DNA of 64,000 nt, from contig JASKMD010000026.1 of NCBI GenBank assembly GCA_030144725.1, forward strand, positions 1,313,981 through 1,377,980, given 5' to 3'. The notes under the pieces are model-generated. The model had not been told where the DNA came from. It did not search any database and saw only the letters and a program-made list of their open reading frames with translations. Of this stretch, positions 34,378-51,447 are shown in pieces. Position 1 is the stretch's first letter, and the number at the start of each line of letters is the position of its first letter. The translations under genes were made by a program, and so were the position numbers. Source of the DNA: Haematococcus lacustris (taxonomy: Eukaryota > Chlorophyta > Chlorophyceae > Chlamydomonadales > Haematococcaceae).

Positions 34378-34755
34378 TCAACCGGGTTAGGACCCGAAGC
34401 CAGTAGCACCCCATGCAGCAGGTGTGGTTCAGCAGCTACAAACCTCCCTCTTCTTGCGAGAGGCCGGGGGATCGACACCCGCAAGGGGCCAGAAATATTT
34501 GGCGTAATCGATCTCTCTTGAGGGCAGTGCCCGCCATCGTGCGGGGCGGGAGCTGGAGTGGAGTAGGCTAATTTCCTACGAAGCTCAGGAGGGTAGACAC
34601 GTTTCCGAGCCGGGGCGTGTCGTGCTGTGAGAGCGCCCTTTAGGCATACGTCAGCCCGCGGGGGCCCCTCCCATGGTGTGAAAGACCAGAAGCGGCGCGC
34701 GGTTCCTTAGTGCACGCCCCCTGAAGCTTCGGGAGGAGTAGTCTTTCTTTCTTTC
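34378..34755 (+). mobile_element. tRNA-derived SINE, 378 bp
   Basis: Inserted in the Copia pol region with a 14-bp target duplication. It has a Pol III A-box-like TGGTTCAGCAGC (34425-34436, near TRGCNNAGYNGG) and a B-box-like GGATCGACACC (34469-34479, near GGTTCGANNCC), 32 bp apart, then a non-tRNA body and a (CTTT)n tail directly before the second target duplication. No ORF. Amplification in trans by a LINE is the usual mechanism; the partner is not identified. Confidence 0.82.
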
Positions 34756-34769
34756 TTTGGTGGGCAGCA
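34756..34769. repeat. SINE target-site duplication, copy 2
   Basis: Exact copy of 34364-34377, immediately after the (CTTT)n tail. Confidence 0.92.
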
Positions 34770-34900
34770 CACGTGCATTGGCAGGACGCTCTTCAAGGCA
34801 CCATGTTTGGTTGGCATGCAGGGAGGCCAGCTCAGCATTCATAGCTTCAATCCACAAGTCTGCCATGGGACCGGCTAGGGCCTCTGCCACAGTGGGTGTG

Positions 34901-37900
34901 TCATTGATGGGAGATGACTGAGATGGCATTCAGCTCAGGCTGCCTAATCCTGAGTGGTGGGCGTCGTTCCCTTGGTGGGTTGCGCCGTGGCTGGGGTGCA
35001 CCAGGTGCCTCAGGCGAAGCAGGCCGTGAGTCAGGTGCAGCAGGCATGGGTGCAGATGGGTACACAGTTGGTGCTGCTGGTGGTGCTGCAGGTCTGGCTG
35101 CTGAGGGTGCTGCGGCTGGTGCTGCTGGTCTAGCTGCTGCTGAAGCTGCAGCTGGTGCTGCTGATCTGACTGCTGCTGATGCTGCTGGTCTTGCTGCTGC
35201 TGGTGCTGCTGATGCTGCAGCTGGTGCTGCTGGTCTTGCTCCCACTGTCTCCCTGGCTAGAGGCATAGAACCAAGGCTGAATCTGCCTATTCCTGGTCTG
35301 GGTAGCTTGTTGATGAGCTCCAGTTGCTGTTGGTGCCACATGTGGGAGCCTGGCTCATATTTGGCAGTGAGGCTGACTTGCTGACTGGGTTCTTGCTCAC
35401 TGGGTGGAGAGTCTGAGCTGCTGCTGTCCTGATGTGCCCCTATGCCTTCCAGAGGTCTGGACTGTGGTCGCTGTGCGCTGCTGCCTGGCCTGCTGCTGCT
35501 GCTGCTCCCACTGTCCTCAGAGCTACTGCTGCTGGTCTGCTGCAGACTGTTGCCCCCCTCAGCAGGAGCTGCTGGTGACAGTGGCTCAGAGGGGTTGCTG
35601 GGGCTGGGTGGGAGGGGTAAGAGAAACACAGGCTGGGCTGGCTGGTCCTGCTGGCGAGTAGGCTGCAGAACTGACAGCTCGTCAAACACTATGTCTTTGC
35701 TGCATGTCTCTCTGCCGTTGACCAGTACCCTGTAAGCCTTAGAGCCAGGCTCATAGCCTATGAACAGGCCCTCAACAGACTTGGCCTGCAGCTTGCTGCG
35801 CTGGTGATTAGGAACATGGAGCCAGACTCTGCAGCCAAACACTCTGAGACCCGACAGATCAGGTTTGACACCGTAGAAGGCCTCCCAAGGTGTGAGCGGC
35901 TGGCCTGACACAGGAAGCAGGCATCTGACATGATTGGCAAACTTGACAGCATGTGCCCAGAAGCTGAGTGAGATATCGGCTGAGTGGATGATGCTGCGAG
36001 CTTTCTCAAAGATGGTTCTGTTCAGGCGTTCAGCTGCACCGTTCTGCTGGGGGCTATAGGGGGCTGAGTGCTGGTGTACAATGCCTTTGCTGGCACAGTA
36101 CTCTCTCATGCGGCTGTTGACGTATTCTGTGCCATTGTCTGTTCGGATGGCCTTGCAGCGGTAACCTGACTGGGTCTCAAGCTCTTCAATGACTGTCCTG
36201 ACTGTGTCTGGCACCTGAGCTTTGCTGCTGATGGGCACACACACAGACAGCTTGGTGTGTTCATCAAGGAAAGTAGCCACATACAGGCTGCCGTCTCTGG
36301 CTCTGGCATGCATGGGGCCACAGACATCCATGTGAATCAGCCCTAGGGGAGCTGTCACTGGTGCTGCATTGGGGGGTGGTCCAGCAAATGCAACATTCTT
36401 GTGCTGTTTGCCCTTGACACAGCCCACACACACAGCTGGATCTGAGGCAGCTGCTCGGAATTGTGCAGCTGTGACAGGTACTCCTGACACCATGCCTGCT
36501 GACTGCATGCGTGCTAGAGCATCATAGGAAGTATGACACAGGCGTTGGTGCCACACCTGAGGAGAGTCGGAGGTGGAGCTGTTGGCAGAGGGCGCAGCCA
36601 CGTTGGTCAGGAGTTCCAGTCTTATCTTGGGGTCAGGCTGTAGAGCTGACTGCTGGACGTTGTACAGCTGCTCCGGCTCTGAGTCTGTGTCAGGGCCATC
36701 TGGCATGGGAACAGCTGCCAGAATGTAAGAGTTTCTGACTTTGTGCGCATTGACCCTGAGCATGCTGCCGAACTGATTGCAGCTGATCTGGCACTCATCT
36801 CCACGGAATAGAAAGCTGCTGCCCTCGTCTGTTGCAGCTGTTACTGAGATGAAGTTCTGCTTGCTGTCAGGGACATACAAGGCATGGCTGAGGAACCAGG
36901 AGCCACGCTTGGTGTTGAGGAACACGCTGCCCGACCCAATTGCCCAGACCCTGTGGCCCTCAGCTGCTAGCCGTACAGGCCTGTGCTTGTCTGGCGCAAA
37001 GGGTGTGTAGTTGTAGAAGAACTGCAGGTCCTTCAGGATGTGCTGTGAGGCACCCGAGTCAATGCAGAAGGGGCTGTACAGGTCGCTGTTGAAGTTCAGT
37101 CTGGGCTGCACCATCTGCATGAGGACATCATCAAGATCATCATCATCATCATCATCAGCAGCAGTAGCAGCAGTGGAGCAGGTGAACAGGCTGGCTCCCC
37201 TGGATGGGCTCTGAGCTGCTGCTCTGCCAGGGGTCTGGGCCCTGCCTCTGCTGGGGCTGGATGTCCTGGCTGGGCTAGAGCTCCTGCCTGGACTGGGTCG
37301 CCTGCCTGGGCTGCTGGGTCTGGCAGGGTTGCTGAATAGGGTCCTCATGCGGTTGCGCTGATCCCTGTCAAAGGTGAAACATTCAGGCATGATGTGGCCA
37401 GGCTTAGCACAGTAGTTGCAGGTCAGGTGAGCATGTGAGCTGACATCCCTGGTGGACCTGTCAGGTGACTGTGCGTTGGCCTGCTGCTGCTGCTGCTGCT
37501 GCTGCTGAGGTAGCCTGAACCTGCCCCTGCCCCCCTGTCCGCCTGAGCTACCAGCCCCCCTGCTATCAGAAGGGGAGGAGTAGGACCAGAGTGAGGATGA
37601 GGAGGTGCTGAGTTGCTGCTGCATCTGCTTGCTGAGGAGGTCGGCTTCCTTGGTCAGCAGCACCCGCTTGATGCGCTCGACTTTCAGGTCGGCGCTGGTC
37701 TGATCATAGCGCAGCCTTTCGACTGTGCTTTCGTACTCAGGCGGTAGGGCTGCCAGGATGGCGAGTACCACTGTGGATTCGGAGGTCTCGCAGTTGCAAG
37801 CTTCCAGCTCTGTTAGCAGCTGCTGCAATCGCGCGTAGAAGCGCGCTACTGACTCGCCAGGTTCCATGCGCAGGAGGCTGAGTTGCTGCTGAAGCTGCGA

Positions 37901-38266
37901 CTGTCGCGCGACTGACGATTCGGTAAACTGGGATTCGAGGGTTTCCCAGGCGTCTTGCGCTGAGTCTGCAGACTTGACAGTGAAGATGTGGAGGTTGGAG
38001 ACGTGCCGCTGGATAAAGGCTTTAGCTTTGCGATCCAGCGCGCTGTCTGCACGAGATCGGGCTAGCTCGACAGCATACGCTGCCCGCTCCTCCTGAGTGG
38101 CGTTAGGTGCTGGCGCGGTGGGTAAGGGGGTGACGCCGTCGTCGACTACGGACCAGAGGCCTGCTTCGACCAGCAGGCCTTCGGTGCGGATGCTCCAAAT
38201 TGGCCAGTTGTCGTCATCGAGAATGGTGGCTTGATTGCCAGAGGCTGAAGCAGGAGAAGTTGCCAT
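34901..38266 (-). CDS. Copia Gag-protease-integrase polyprotein (5' part of pol frame)
   Basis: 1121 residues from MATSPASASGNQATILDDDN. The UBN2-type Gag region covers about residues 15-220. A CCHC knuckle CNYCAKPGHIMPEC is near residue 282. The aspartic protease CIDSGASQHI is near 400. The GAG-pre-integrase HHCC zinc site (WHQRLCHTSYDAL to CVGCVKGKQHK) is followed by the integrase core: Asp in HMDVCGP (about 644), Asp in RTDNGTEY (about 707) and Glu in SPQQNGAAERLN (about 745). A Ser/Pro/Ala-rich C-terminal linker follows. The frame ends AISVISHQ, and the polyprotein continues in another frame at 34929, so one indel disables it. Gag forms the particle and integrase inserts the cDNA. Confidence 0.97.
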   Translation of the reverse strand: MATSPASASGNQATILDDDNWPIWSIRTEGLLVEAGLWSVVDDGVTPLPTAPAPNATQEERAAYAVELARSRADSALDRKAKAFIQRHVSNLHIFTVKSADSAQDAWETLESQFTESSVARQSQLQQQLSLLRMEPGESVARFYARLQQLLTELEACNCETSESTVVLAILAALPPEYESTVERLRYDQTSADLKVERIKRVLLTKEADLLSKQMQQQLSTSSSSLWSYSSPSDSRGAGSSGGQGGRGRFRLPQQQQQQQQQANAQSPDRSTRDVSSHAHLTCNYCAKPGHIMPECFTFDRDQRNRMRTLFSNPARPSSPGRRPSPGRSSSPARTSSPSRGRAQTPGRAAAQSPSRGASLFTCSTAATAADDDDDDDLDDVLMQMVQPRLNFNSDLYSPFCIDSGASQHILKDLQFFYNYTPFAPDKHRPVRLAAEGHRVWAIGSGSVFLNTKRGSWFLSHALYVPDSKQNFISVTAATDEGSSFLFRGDECQISCNQFGSMLRVNAHKVRNSYILAAVPMPDGPDTDSEPEQLYNVQQSALQPDPKIRLELLTNVAAPSANSSTSDSPQVWHQRLCHTSYDALARMQSAGMVSGVPVTAAQFRAAASDPAVCVGCVKGKQHKNVAFAGPPPNAAPVTAPLGLIHMDVCGPMHARARDGSLYVATFLDEHTKLSVCVPISSKAQVPDTVRTVIEELETQSGYRCKAIRTDNGTEYVNSRMREYCASKGIVHQHSAPYSPQQNGAAERLNRTIFEKARSIIHSADISLSFWAHAVKFANHVRCLLPVSGQPLTPWEAFYGVKPDLSGLRVFGCRVWLHVPNHQRSKLQAKSVEGLFIGYEPGSKAYRVLVNGRETCSKDIVFDELSVLQPTRQQDQPAQPVFLLPLPPSPSNPSEPLSPAAPAEGGNSLQQTSSSSSEDSGSSSSSRPGSSAQRPQSRPLEGIGAHQDSSSSDSPPSEQEPSQQVSLTAKYEPGSHMWHQQQLELINKLPRPGIGRFSLGSMPLARETVGARPAAPAAASAAPAAARPAASAAVRSAAPAAASAAARPAAPAAAPSAARPAAPPAAPTVYPSAPMPAAPDSRPASPEAPGAPQPRRNPPRERRPPLRIRQPELNAISVISHQ

Positions 38267-38337
38267 CGCTGATCGACTGGGCTGTCAACCACACGAACCC
38301 TAGCCAGCAACTTACTGGAGTCCTATCGCGCGTCAGC

Positions 38338-38353
38338 GCGTGGGCCCATAACC
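38338..38353 (-). promoter_or_regulatory. Primer-binding site, complementary to half of initiator tRNA-Met
   Basis: Immediately inside the 5' LTR the plus strand reads GCGTGGGCCCATAACC. This equals the anticodon-arm end of the 5' half of eukaryotic initiator tRNA-Met (TGGGCCCATAACC) rather than a tRNA 3' end. Half-tRNA-iMet priming is known for Drosophila copia and yeast Ty5; use here is inferred from the sequence. Confidence 0.75.
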
Positions 38354-38636
38354 TGTTGGAAGAGCACGGGCAGACGCGGACACCAGTTCAGGGTAGTTAC
38401 ATTGATCTGCCACAACTGCTAGCGCGCAACCTTGCGTCAACCTTGCGCAACCTTGCGCCTACCTGTTGGAAGAGCACGGGCAGACGCGGACACCAGTTCA
38501 GGGTGCCTACGACTGCCGGGTGTCTGCCCTAAATACGGCAGTCACACTCGCACTCATCGCGGCCGGGCCGCTGGCAGGCACACCCTACAATCCCGGTGCT
38601 TGATCTCAACTGCACCGGGAGGGTATGCAACTAACA
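38354..38636 (-). repeat. 5' LTR of the Copia element
   Basis: 283 bp, identical by eye to 27754-28036 and offset by exactly 10600 bp. It should carry the element promoter. Confidence 0.97.
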
Positions 38637-38820
38637 CATATGAGCTCATAGGAGCTTCCGGGAGCTGATAAGAGCCAAACGGGAGCTGATAAGAGCCAAA
38701 CGGGAGCTGATATGAGCTAATACGAGCTTGTACGAGTAATTGGGAGCTCATATTAGCTCATAATAGCTCATATCAGAAACTAATATTAGATGGGGGGGGA
38801 ACCACCCTACACCCGGGGTG

Positions 38821-39475
38821 GGTGGGGGGCCAAGGCTGTGCTGCAGGCCTGCCGCAAGGTGGTGTGGAGGCCCATAAAGGCAGGCCAACAGACACAACAA
38901 TCGCCACTATTGTCGTCACAACTGTAGTCAGGAGTCCCCAACATGGGGTTGGTAATCTTCATACAAGTACTCGCTACAAAGTGCACCGATTTCGATAGCG
39001 TTTGTTGCATTGGCACTTGCGAATTACTCCGCATCTACTGGCAAGCGGCGCGTTAATCCTTGCATCAGAGTCCATGCCGGCGTAAGCGAGCGCGGACACA
39101 CCTCAGCTGCTCACTATTGATTGTTCTAGTGGTGAGTAGCGGCACCAATGAGCGATCTGCGCTTGGCATCGAGCCTGAAGTACAATCAATGTTCAGCCCG
39201 CCAGGCTTGCTCCGCGAGCCTTTCATTGGTGCAGGCGGCGTCGGAAGACCGTCGAGGGGCAAGTTACTGATCGACATTGCAAGAAACGCGGAGAATGTGA
39301 GTCTCTCTCTCGCCAGTCACACAGGAAAAGGGACCCCCATCCACAAAGTAGTATGTTGTGAGCTGACCACTGCGACTTTTCAGACTTTCGATCAGTAACT
39401 CTGTTCCTTACTCAACGTCACAGCTGCTGGAGAAGAAATCACGTCATTTCATTGAGTAGGCTTGTGGGAACATAC
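38821..39475. other. Gene-poor stretch
   Basis: A 112-codon open frame at 39060-39398 (+) has no recognisable domain and no support from splice context. Nothing else seen. Confidence 0.35.
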
Positions 39476-40222
39476 TTTGGCGTGACCTAACTTTGCCTTG
39501 CAGTGCTGACGGAGCCCTTCCAGCCCCCCCCCCACCCCCTCCCAGCCCCCTCCCACCCCCTCCCACTCCGGACCGTGCCCCCTCGCACCCTCTTGCAGCC
39601 CCACCCCCCTGCCCCCCGTCCCTGCAATGCGTTGGGAGGTTGCCAATGATATAGATAAGCACGAGCTCGACACGCAAGCGCAAGGCGGGCGTGAGGGATT
39701 GGACCCAACCTGCCCAGCAAGGTAAGAGAGCAATGGCCTACACACCTTGTACTGCTCAGTTGCATCTGTTTGGCATGCCGAAGAAGAAGAAGAAGAAGAA
39801 GACTACTCCGGTATTCACCGGCGTGCATTAAGGGAGGAGCTACCGCCTGGGGCGCGGCCTGCTCCCACCAATCAATCCAAGAAAGAGGCGACCCCCCTAC
39901 CCTCCCTCCCTCTTAGTAGCCCTGAGGTTTGGCATGCCGTGATGACCGTTTTTACTGCGGCGACTGTCCCTGACTGTTTGCAGGGGCTGGGCCACGTCGG
40001 TCGCGGCGGTCGGTCGCGGCGAGGCCCGCATGAGCAATACACGCATGAATTTAAATGTTGAGATTTGAGCCGCCATTGCGCTCAGCACAATGCACGGGAA
40101 TTAATAAAACACGCTTCACCCCGTAGCTGACAGAGTGTTCTATCCGGGGATGTGCGTAGCAAAATTAGAGACCACGTGACTGGGACGCGGCGTCGTTTTG
40201 ATTACCAGGGGTAGGTTTTCTG
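39476..40222. mobile_element. Internally deleted copy of the 59-62 kb non-LTR-type element
   Basis: The left end (CTAACTTTGCCTTGC, a C-rich tract, the GAAGAAGAAG run, CACCGGCGTGCATTAAGGG, CTACCGCCTGGGGCGCGGCC, CTCCCTCCCTCTTAGTAGCC) matches 59325-59703. The right end (GACAGAGTGTTCTATCCGGG, GACGCGGCGTCGTTTTGATT) matches 62493-62588, in the same orientation. About 2.5 kb, including the ORF, is missing. Confidence 0.75.
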
Positions 40223-40368
40223 GGGACACTTGAGAGTGAGAAGGCCATCAATGTTACACGAAGCCACGCCGAAAGTGGACCAACCGCTCGATCGCCCGCT
40301 AATCGCCCCTGTTACCTTCTGACGGAGTTGATGGAGTAGCTGTCAATGGAGTAGCTGAGCGAGATTAT

Positions 40369-40620
40369 CCACAGCCAAACAGGTTTTAACATTTACAAAA
40401 CTATCAAAACTAACAAATCTTAGTAATTGTGATGGCTTCACATTCTTGTTTTCTATGGCGAGAAAAAAAGGCGAGCTGTGCCTAAGCCAGTGCCGGAGGA
40501 CCCCGACAATTACATTTTGAACCGCGACGAGGCACTAGAGCCAGACCTTCCGAAGCGGAGCGCAATAGAAAGGCTTCCGCAAGAGTTTTGGGACCCCTTT
40601 CTGGCCGACGCTGTGTAGGT
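40369..40620 (+). pseudogene. Deleted, frameshifted copy of the 16469 ORF
   Basis: Matches 16369-16705 from CCACAGCCAAACAGG on. It lacks about 100 nt in the middle (join between GAAAGGCTTCCG and CAAGAGTTTTGG) and is out of frame soon after its ATG (40456). The conserved tail is the segment corresponding to LPQELWDACLADAV. Confidence 0.7.
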
Positions 40621-40924
40621 GAGGGTTGGTAGTGCTGGGAGGTGGTGGAGTCAAGGTGGCTGGCTGGTGTCGAGGTTAAGAGGGTAAGGGAAAATCTTAC
40701 AAATGTGCATCGCCCCATGTGTCCATGCAAGTGGCTGCGGCCAGTGTACAGCGCGGAGAAACGATCCCAGGTCCGGGGCTTGAAGTGCTCAACAAGCAAC
40801 AACATCAGGTAAGCACTGACCTGACACTCCACATGGGCATGGTTGCAAGGCTTCAGCAGGGTGCACGGTAGTGAAACAAAGTCCACGCACGGTGCTGCTG
40901 ACACCTAAGTGAGATGCTCTGCTT

Positions 40925-41003
40925 GCTTGGAGGCAGGGTTAGGCAGGTCTCGGGCCAGGTGTCAGGCAGGTCCCGGGCCAGGTGTCAGGAAGGGCCCGGG
41001 CCA
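40925..41003. repeat. 21-bp tandem repeat
   Basis: Three units of GGCAGGTCCCGGGCCAGGTGT, the third imperfect. Confidence 0.8.
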
Positions 41004-41297
41004 TGAGGGGTCCCGACCCAACCCAGGGTATCTTGCGCTTCGACCTGCGACCCACGTAGGGTCGCACCCCGTTGAGCCCCAGGTTGCAGCGAGCGACCAT
41101 GTTCACAGTCCGCGGGAATGGCGGGCGGAGTGATCTTGGAGGCTTCAGGTTAAAACGCGAGTTGTAGCGCGCGTGACTTACCGCGATAGCCTCAGCTACC
41201 CTTCACAAGCGCGTGGTGTGAGCGGCAGGCCTGTCACGGATTGGCATGGCCAATGGCCGGGGTGACGACATGACATGACAAATGACTTGACTTCATG

Positions 41298-41395
41298 CAG
41301 CTCCCACGCCCATGTGCAGGTTTTATGATCGGGACGTGTCAGCCGCGCTGAACATCCGCCGCTGTGCAGTCGGCCCAGGCCCACGCCCCACTTAG
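41298..41395 (+). pseudogene. TnpB/Fanzor-like RuvC-III fragment
   Basis: The plus frame reads APTPMCRFYDRDVSAALNIR followed by RCAVGPGPRPT and a stop at 41393-41395. The 'D-R-D-x-S-A-A-L-N-I' block is the third RuvC catalytic motif (the DxxxAAxNI aspartate) of TnpB and eukaryotic Fanzor nucleases. The stop, and the absence of the other RuvC motifs nearby, show a relic. It lies 0.7 kb downstream of an N-terminal-like fragment on the same strand. Confidence 0.5.
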
Positions 41396-41694
41396 TTGTG
41401 CTGATCGGAAGGCCGCCCTGCCATGCCAAAGCCAGGCCAGCTAGGCCCGACAAAGCCCTGTTGCGCAAGTGGCGGCGCAAGTGGCAGCGATAGCCAGCTA
41501 CAGCAAGACATTTCAAGAAAACAAGATACCAAACCCCTCGCAAAGGGGATATGTGTGAGTAAGAGTTATAGAGTAGAGTAGAGCTCTTGCTAGTAATAGA
41601 CCTGGAGGCACACACACCAGAAGGCTGAGCTGAAGTGGGCATACGGCACACTGTCAATAGCCTTTACAACAGCGATCTCCCAGCCTGTGTTTAA

Positions 41695-41699
41695 TTACA
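41695..41699 (-). terminator. TGTAA polyadenylation signal of the CCCH/ankyrin gene
   Basis: TGTAA on the minus strand, 75 nt after the stop at 41774. TGTAA is the usual signal in volvocalean algae; a second one lies at about 41664. Confidence 0.55.
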
Positions 41700-41773
41700 A
41701 CTCATGCTTATTTTGGTGGTGCATGAGGGCTGTAGGGATCAAAACTTGAAAACCCCGAAAACATCACTCGAGC

Positions 41774-50212
<8,439 letters not shown>

Positions 50213-51274
50213 AATACCTGTGAAAGCACAGAGTGCACACCACTTCTGCTGAGGTTGGGCAAGGGAGAGGGTTGGTGCGGGTTGGTGCGGGTTGGTGGGG
50301 GGTTGTTAGTGTTGGAGAGGGCGGGTGTGGGGCAGAAGGCCAGGTTTACGGCTGCTGACCCAGCCAGACGGGTGCATCCTGTGGTGGAATCGGACAGATC
50401 CCAGCGTGCAAACACACTGTGGCGTTGCAACATGCGGTCAGCAAGTCACACGCCAGGTCAGCCTGCGCCAGTGGCTACGATGACACTCTGTGATACGCGA
50501 TCGGACGCGCCTGCCAGCTCCGGAACTATCTGGGTCCGGAAGCAGTGTTTGGGGGCAGCTCCGCTGAACATCGTGAGTAAGATGTTCTGGGCTGAACTCA
50601 AGGCGAACCTGCGCCGCAAGCACGCGTGCGCAGTGCTTGGTGAGCAGCAGGCGCCCGGTGATCTGGCGATGTGTTTTCTAAATCACCTTCCAGACTCGCT
50701 CCCGCGGACGTAGTGGGACCTGTTCAGACTGCCTGCCTCTTGCAGCAGGAGGGGTGTATGCCATCTCCGGGTATCCAGCGCCCTCTCGCACCACTCCCTC
50801 GCCTATCCCCTATAGCTTGAGTCCCAAAGATATAGTCGCGTTGACACTGACGTACCCTGAGACAGATGGCAGCCCCATATGCGGGGCCTTGACTGTTACA
50901 CATACGCTAACTGCCTGATCTGTTTGCATCTTTGTGCACACCATCCACCATTATTCCATCCCAGCGCGGTTCCCTGCGGGCTGTTCACCAAACACTGTTC
51001 AATGTTGACCTAGCACCTAGCACCTTGCATCCCATGAGCGACTTGGTGACAGGGTGAGAAACCTAGGACTTGGCAGGCACAGGCAGGATGTCAGAGTGAT
51101 GGGAGTGTAATTCAAGGTAATATACTCCGCCGCCTTCTTCGGCTCGGTCTTCAACAGTTGAATCCTGTAGTTGCTGTCTCAGGTGCGCTGCAGCTAAGCA
51201 ATGTGAAGGCGAACGCAGACGGTGTCCGCAGCTAGCCACAGTTGCACCGTACTACGCATCGCACACAGCTTCCG
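50213..51274. other. Intergenic region between divergent genes
   Basis: Should contain the 5' part of the CCCH gene and the EFL upstream region. Open frames on both strands at 50440-50715 show no family motif; nothing else seen. Confidence 0.4.
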
Positions 51275-51282
51275 CTATATAC
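51275..51282 (+). promoter_or_regulatory. TATA-like element of EFL
   Basis: CTATATAC, 166 bp upstream of the start codon. It is the only AT-rich TATA-like word in the otherwise mixed upstream region. Confidence 0.45.
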
Positions 51283-51447
51283 ATCTGTAGAAGCGGCAGA
51301 GTTATCACAACCACGATCTTAAGGCTGATCTTGCGTCGGCTGCTCTGCTGTCTGCGTTCCTTACCCACGGAGCCTTGGCACAGCTCGTATCATCTCTGCA
51401 GCTGCAGAATCATTAACGTCTTGCGTTGAATTCCCTGCAGGATCACC

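Larger units (their letters stand above)
28312..34929 (-). pseudogene. Copia reverse transcriptase-RNase H region, interrupted twice
   Basis: The coding parts in order are 34770-34929 (MPSQSSPINDTPTVAEALAG... ARVLPTK), 34256-34376 (WVLKVKRDAAGNIEKLKARL, VAKGFYQQSGVD) and 28312-29596 (APVSKHTTLRTLLAKAAA onward). Motifs: reverse transcriptase LLVYVDDCLLC near 29255; RNase H with FSDADYAGDKD, STAEAEYMA, GCDNQAAIQL and the tail HIDVHHHFVRERI. The first break is a SINE between 34377 and 34756; the second is a 4655-bp TIR element in the codons for 'VY'. A frameshift near 34910 separates this part from the Gag-integrase frame. It would have polymerised and degraded RNA templates; this copy cannot make the enzyme. 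Confidence 0.95.
27754..38636 (-). mobile_element. Complete Ty1/Copia LTR retrotransposon with nested insertions
   Basis: Two identical 283-bp LTRs (38354-38636 is 5', 27754-28036 is 3') start TGTTGG and end CTAACA, flanked by the 5-bp target duplication CATAT (27749-27753 and 38637-38641). Inside, on the minus strand, are Gag, protease, integrase, reverse transcriptase and RNase H in Copia order. Two later insertions, 34378-34755 and 29599-34253, and a frameshift near 34910 break the polyprotein. Without the insertions and their target duplications the element would be about 5.8 kb. Confidence 0.97.
27622..38820. mobile_element. AGCT-rich MITE-like element split by the Copia insertion
   Basis: The outer left end CACCCGGGTAGGGTG...TCCGCTAATATTAGTTCC is matched in inverse at 38775-38820 (CACCCCGGGTGTAGGGTG, GTTCC, CTAATATTAGTTTC). 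Between the ends, both halves consist of GGGAGCTGATAAGAGC-type words. Removing the Copia element and one CATAT joins the halves into an element of about 315 bp. Target duplication of this outer element is not clear. Confidence 0.55.

Noticed and set aside
34378..34755. Functional tRNA gene
   Set aside because: A and B boxes are degenerate, no complete cloverleaf could be drawn, and it has SINE flanks and a tail.
38338..38353. tRNA-Met gene
   Set aside because: Only the anticodon-arm part is present, exactly beside an LTR; it is a primer-binding site.
39060..39398. 112-codon plus-strand ORF
   Set aside because: No recognisable domain, repeat link or splice support.
40482..40904. 140-codon minus-strand ORF
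   Set aside because: Antisense to the deleted copy of the 16469 ORF; mostly a shadow.
50438..50713. Candidate first exon of the CCCH gene (minus) or of a plus-strand gene
   Set aside because: Both strands offer an ATG and some splice-like words, but neither gives an in-phase join.
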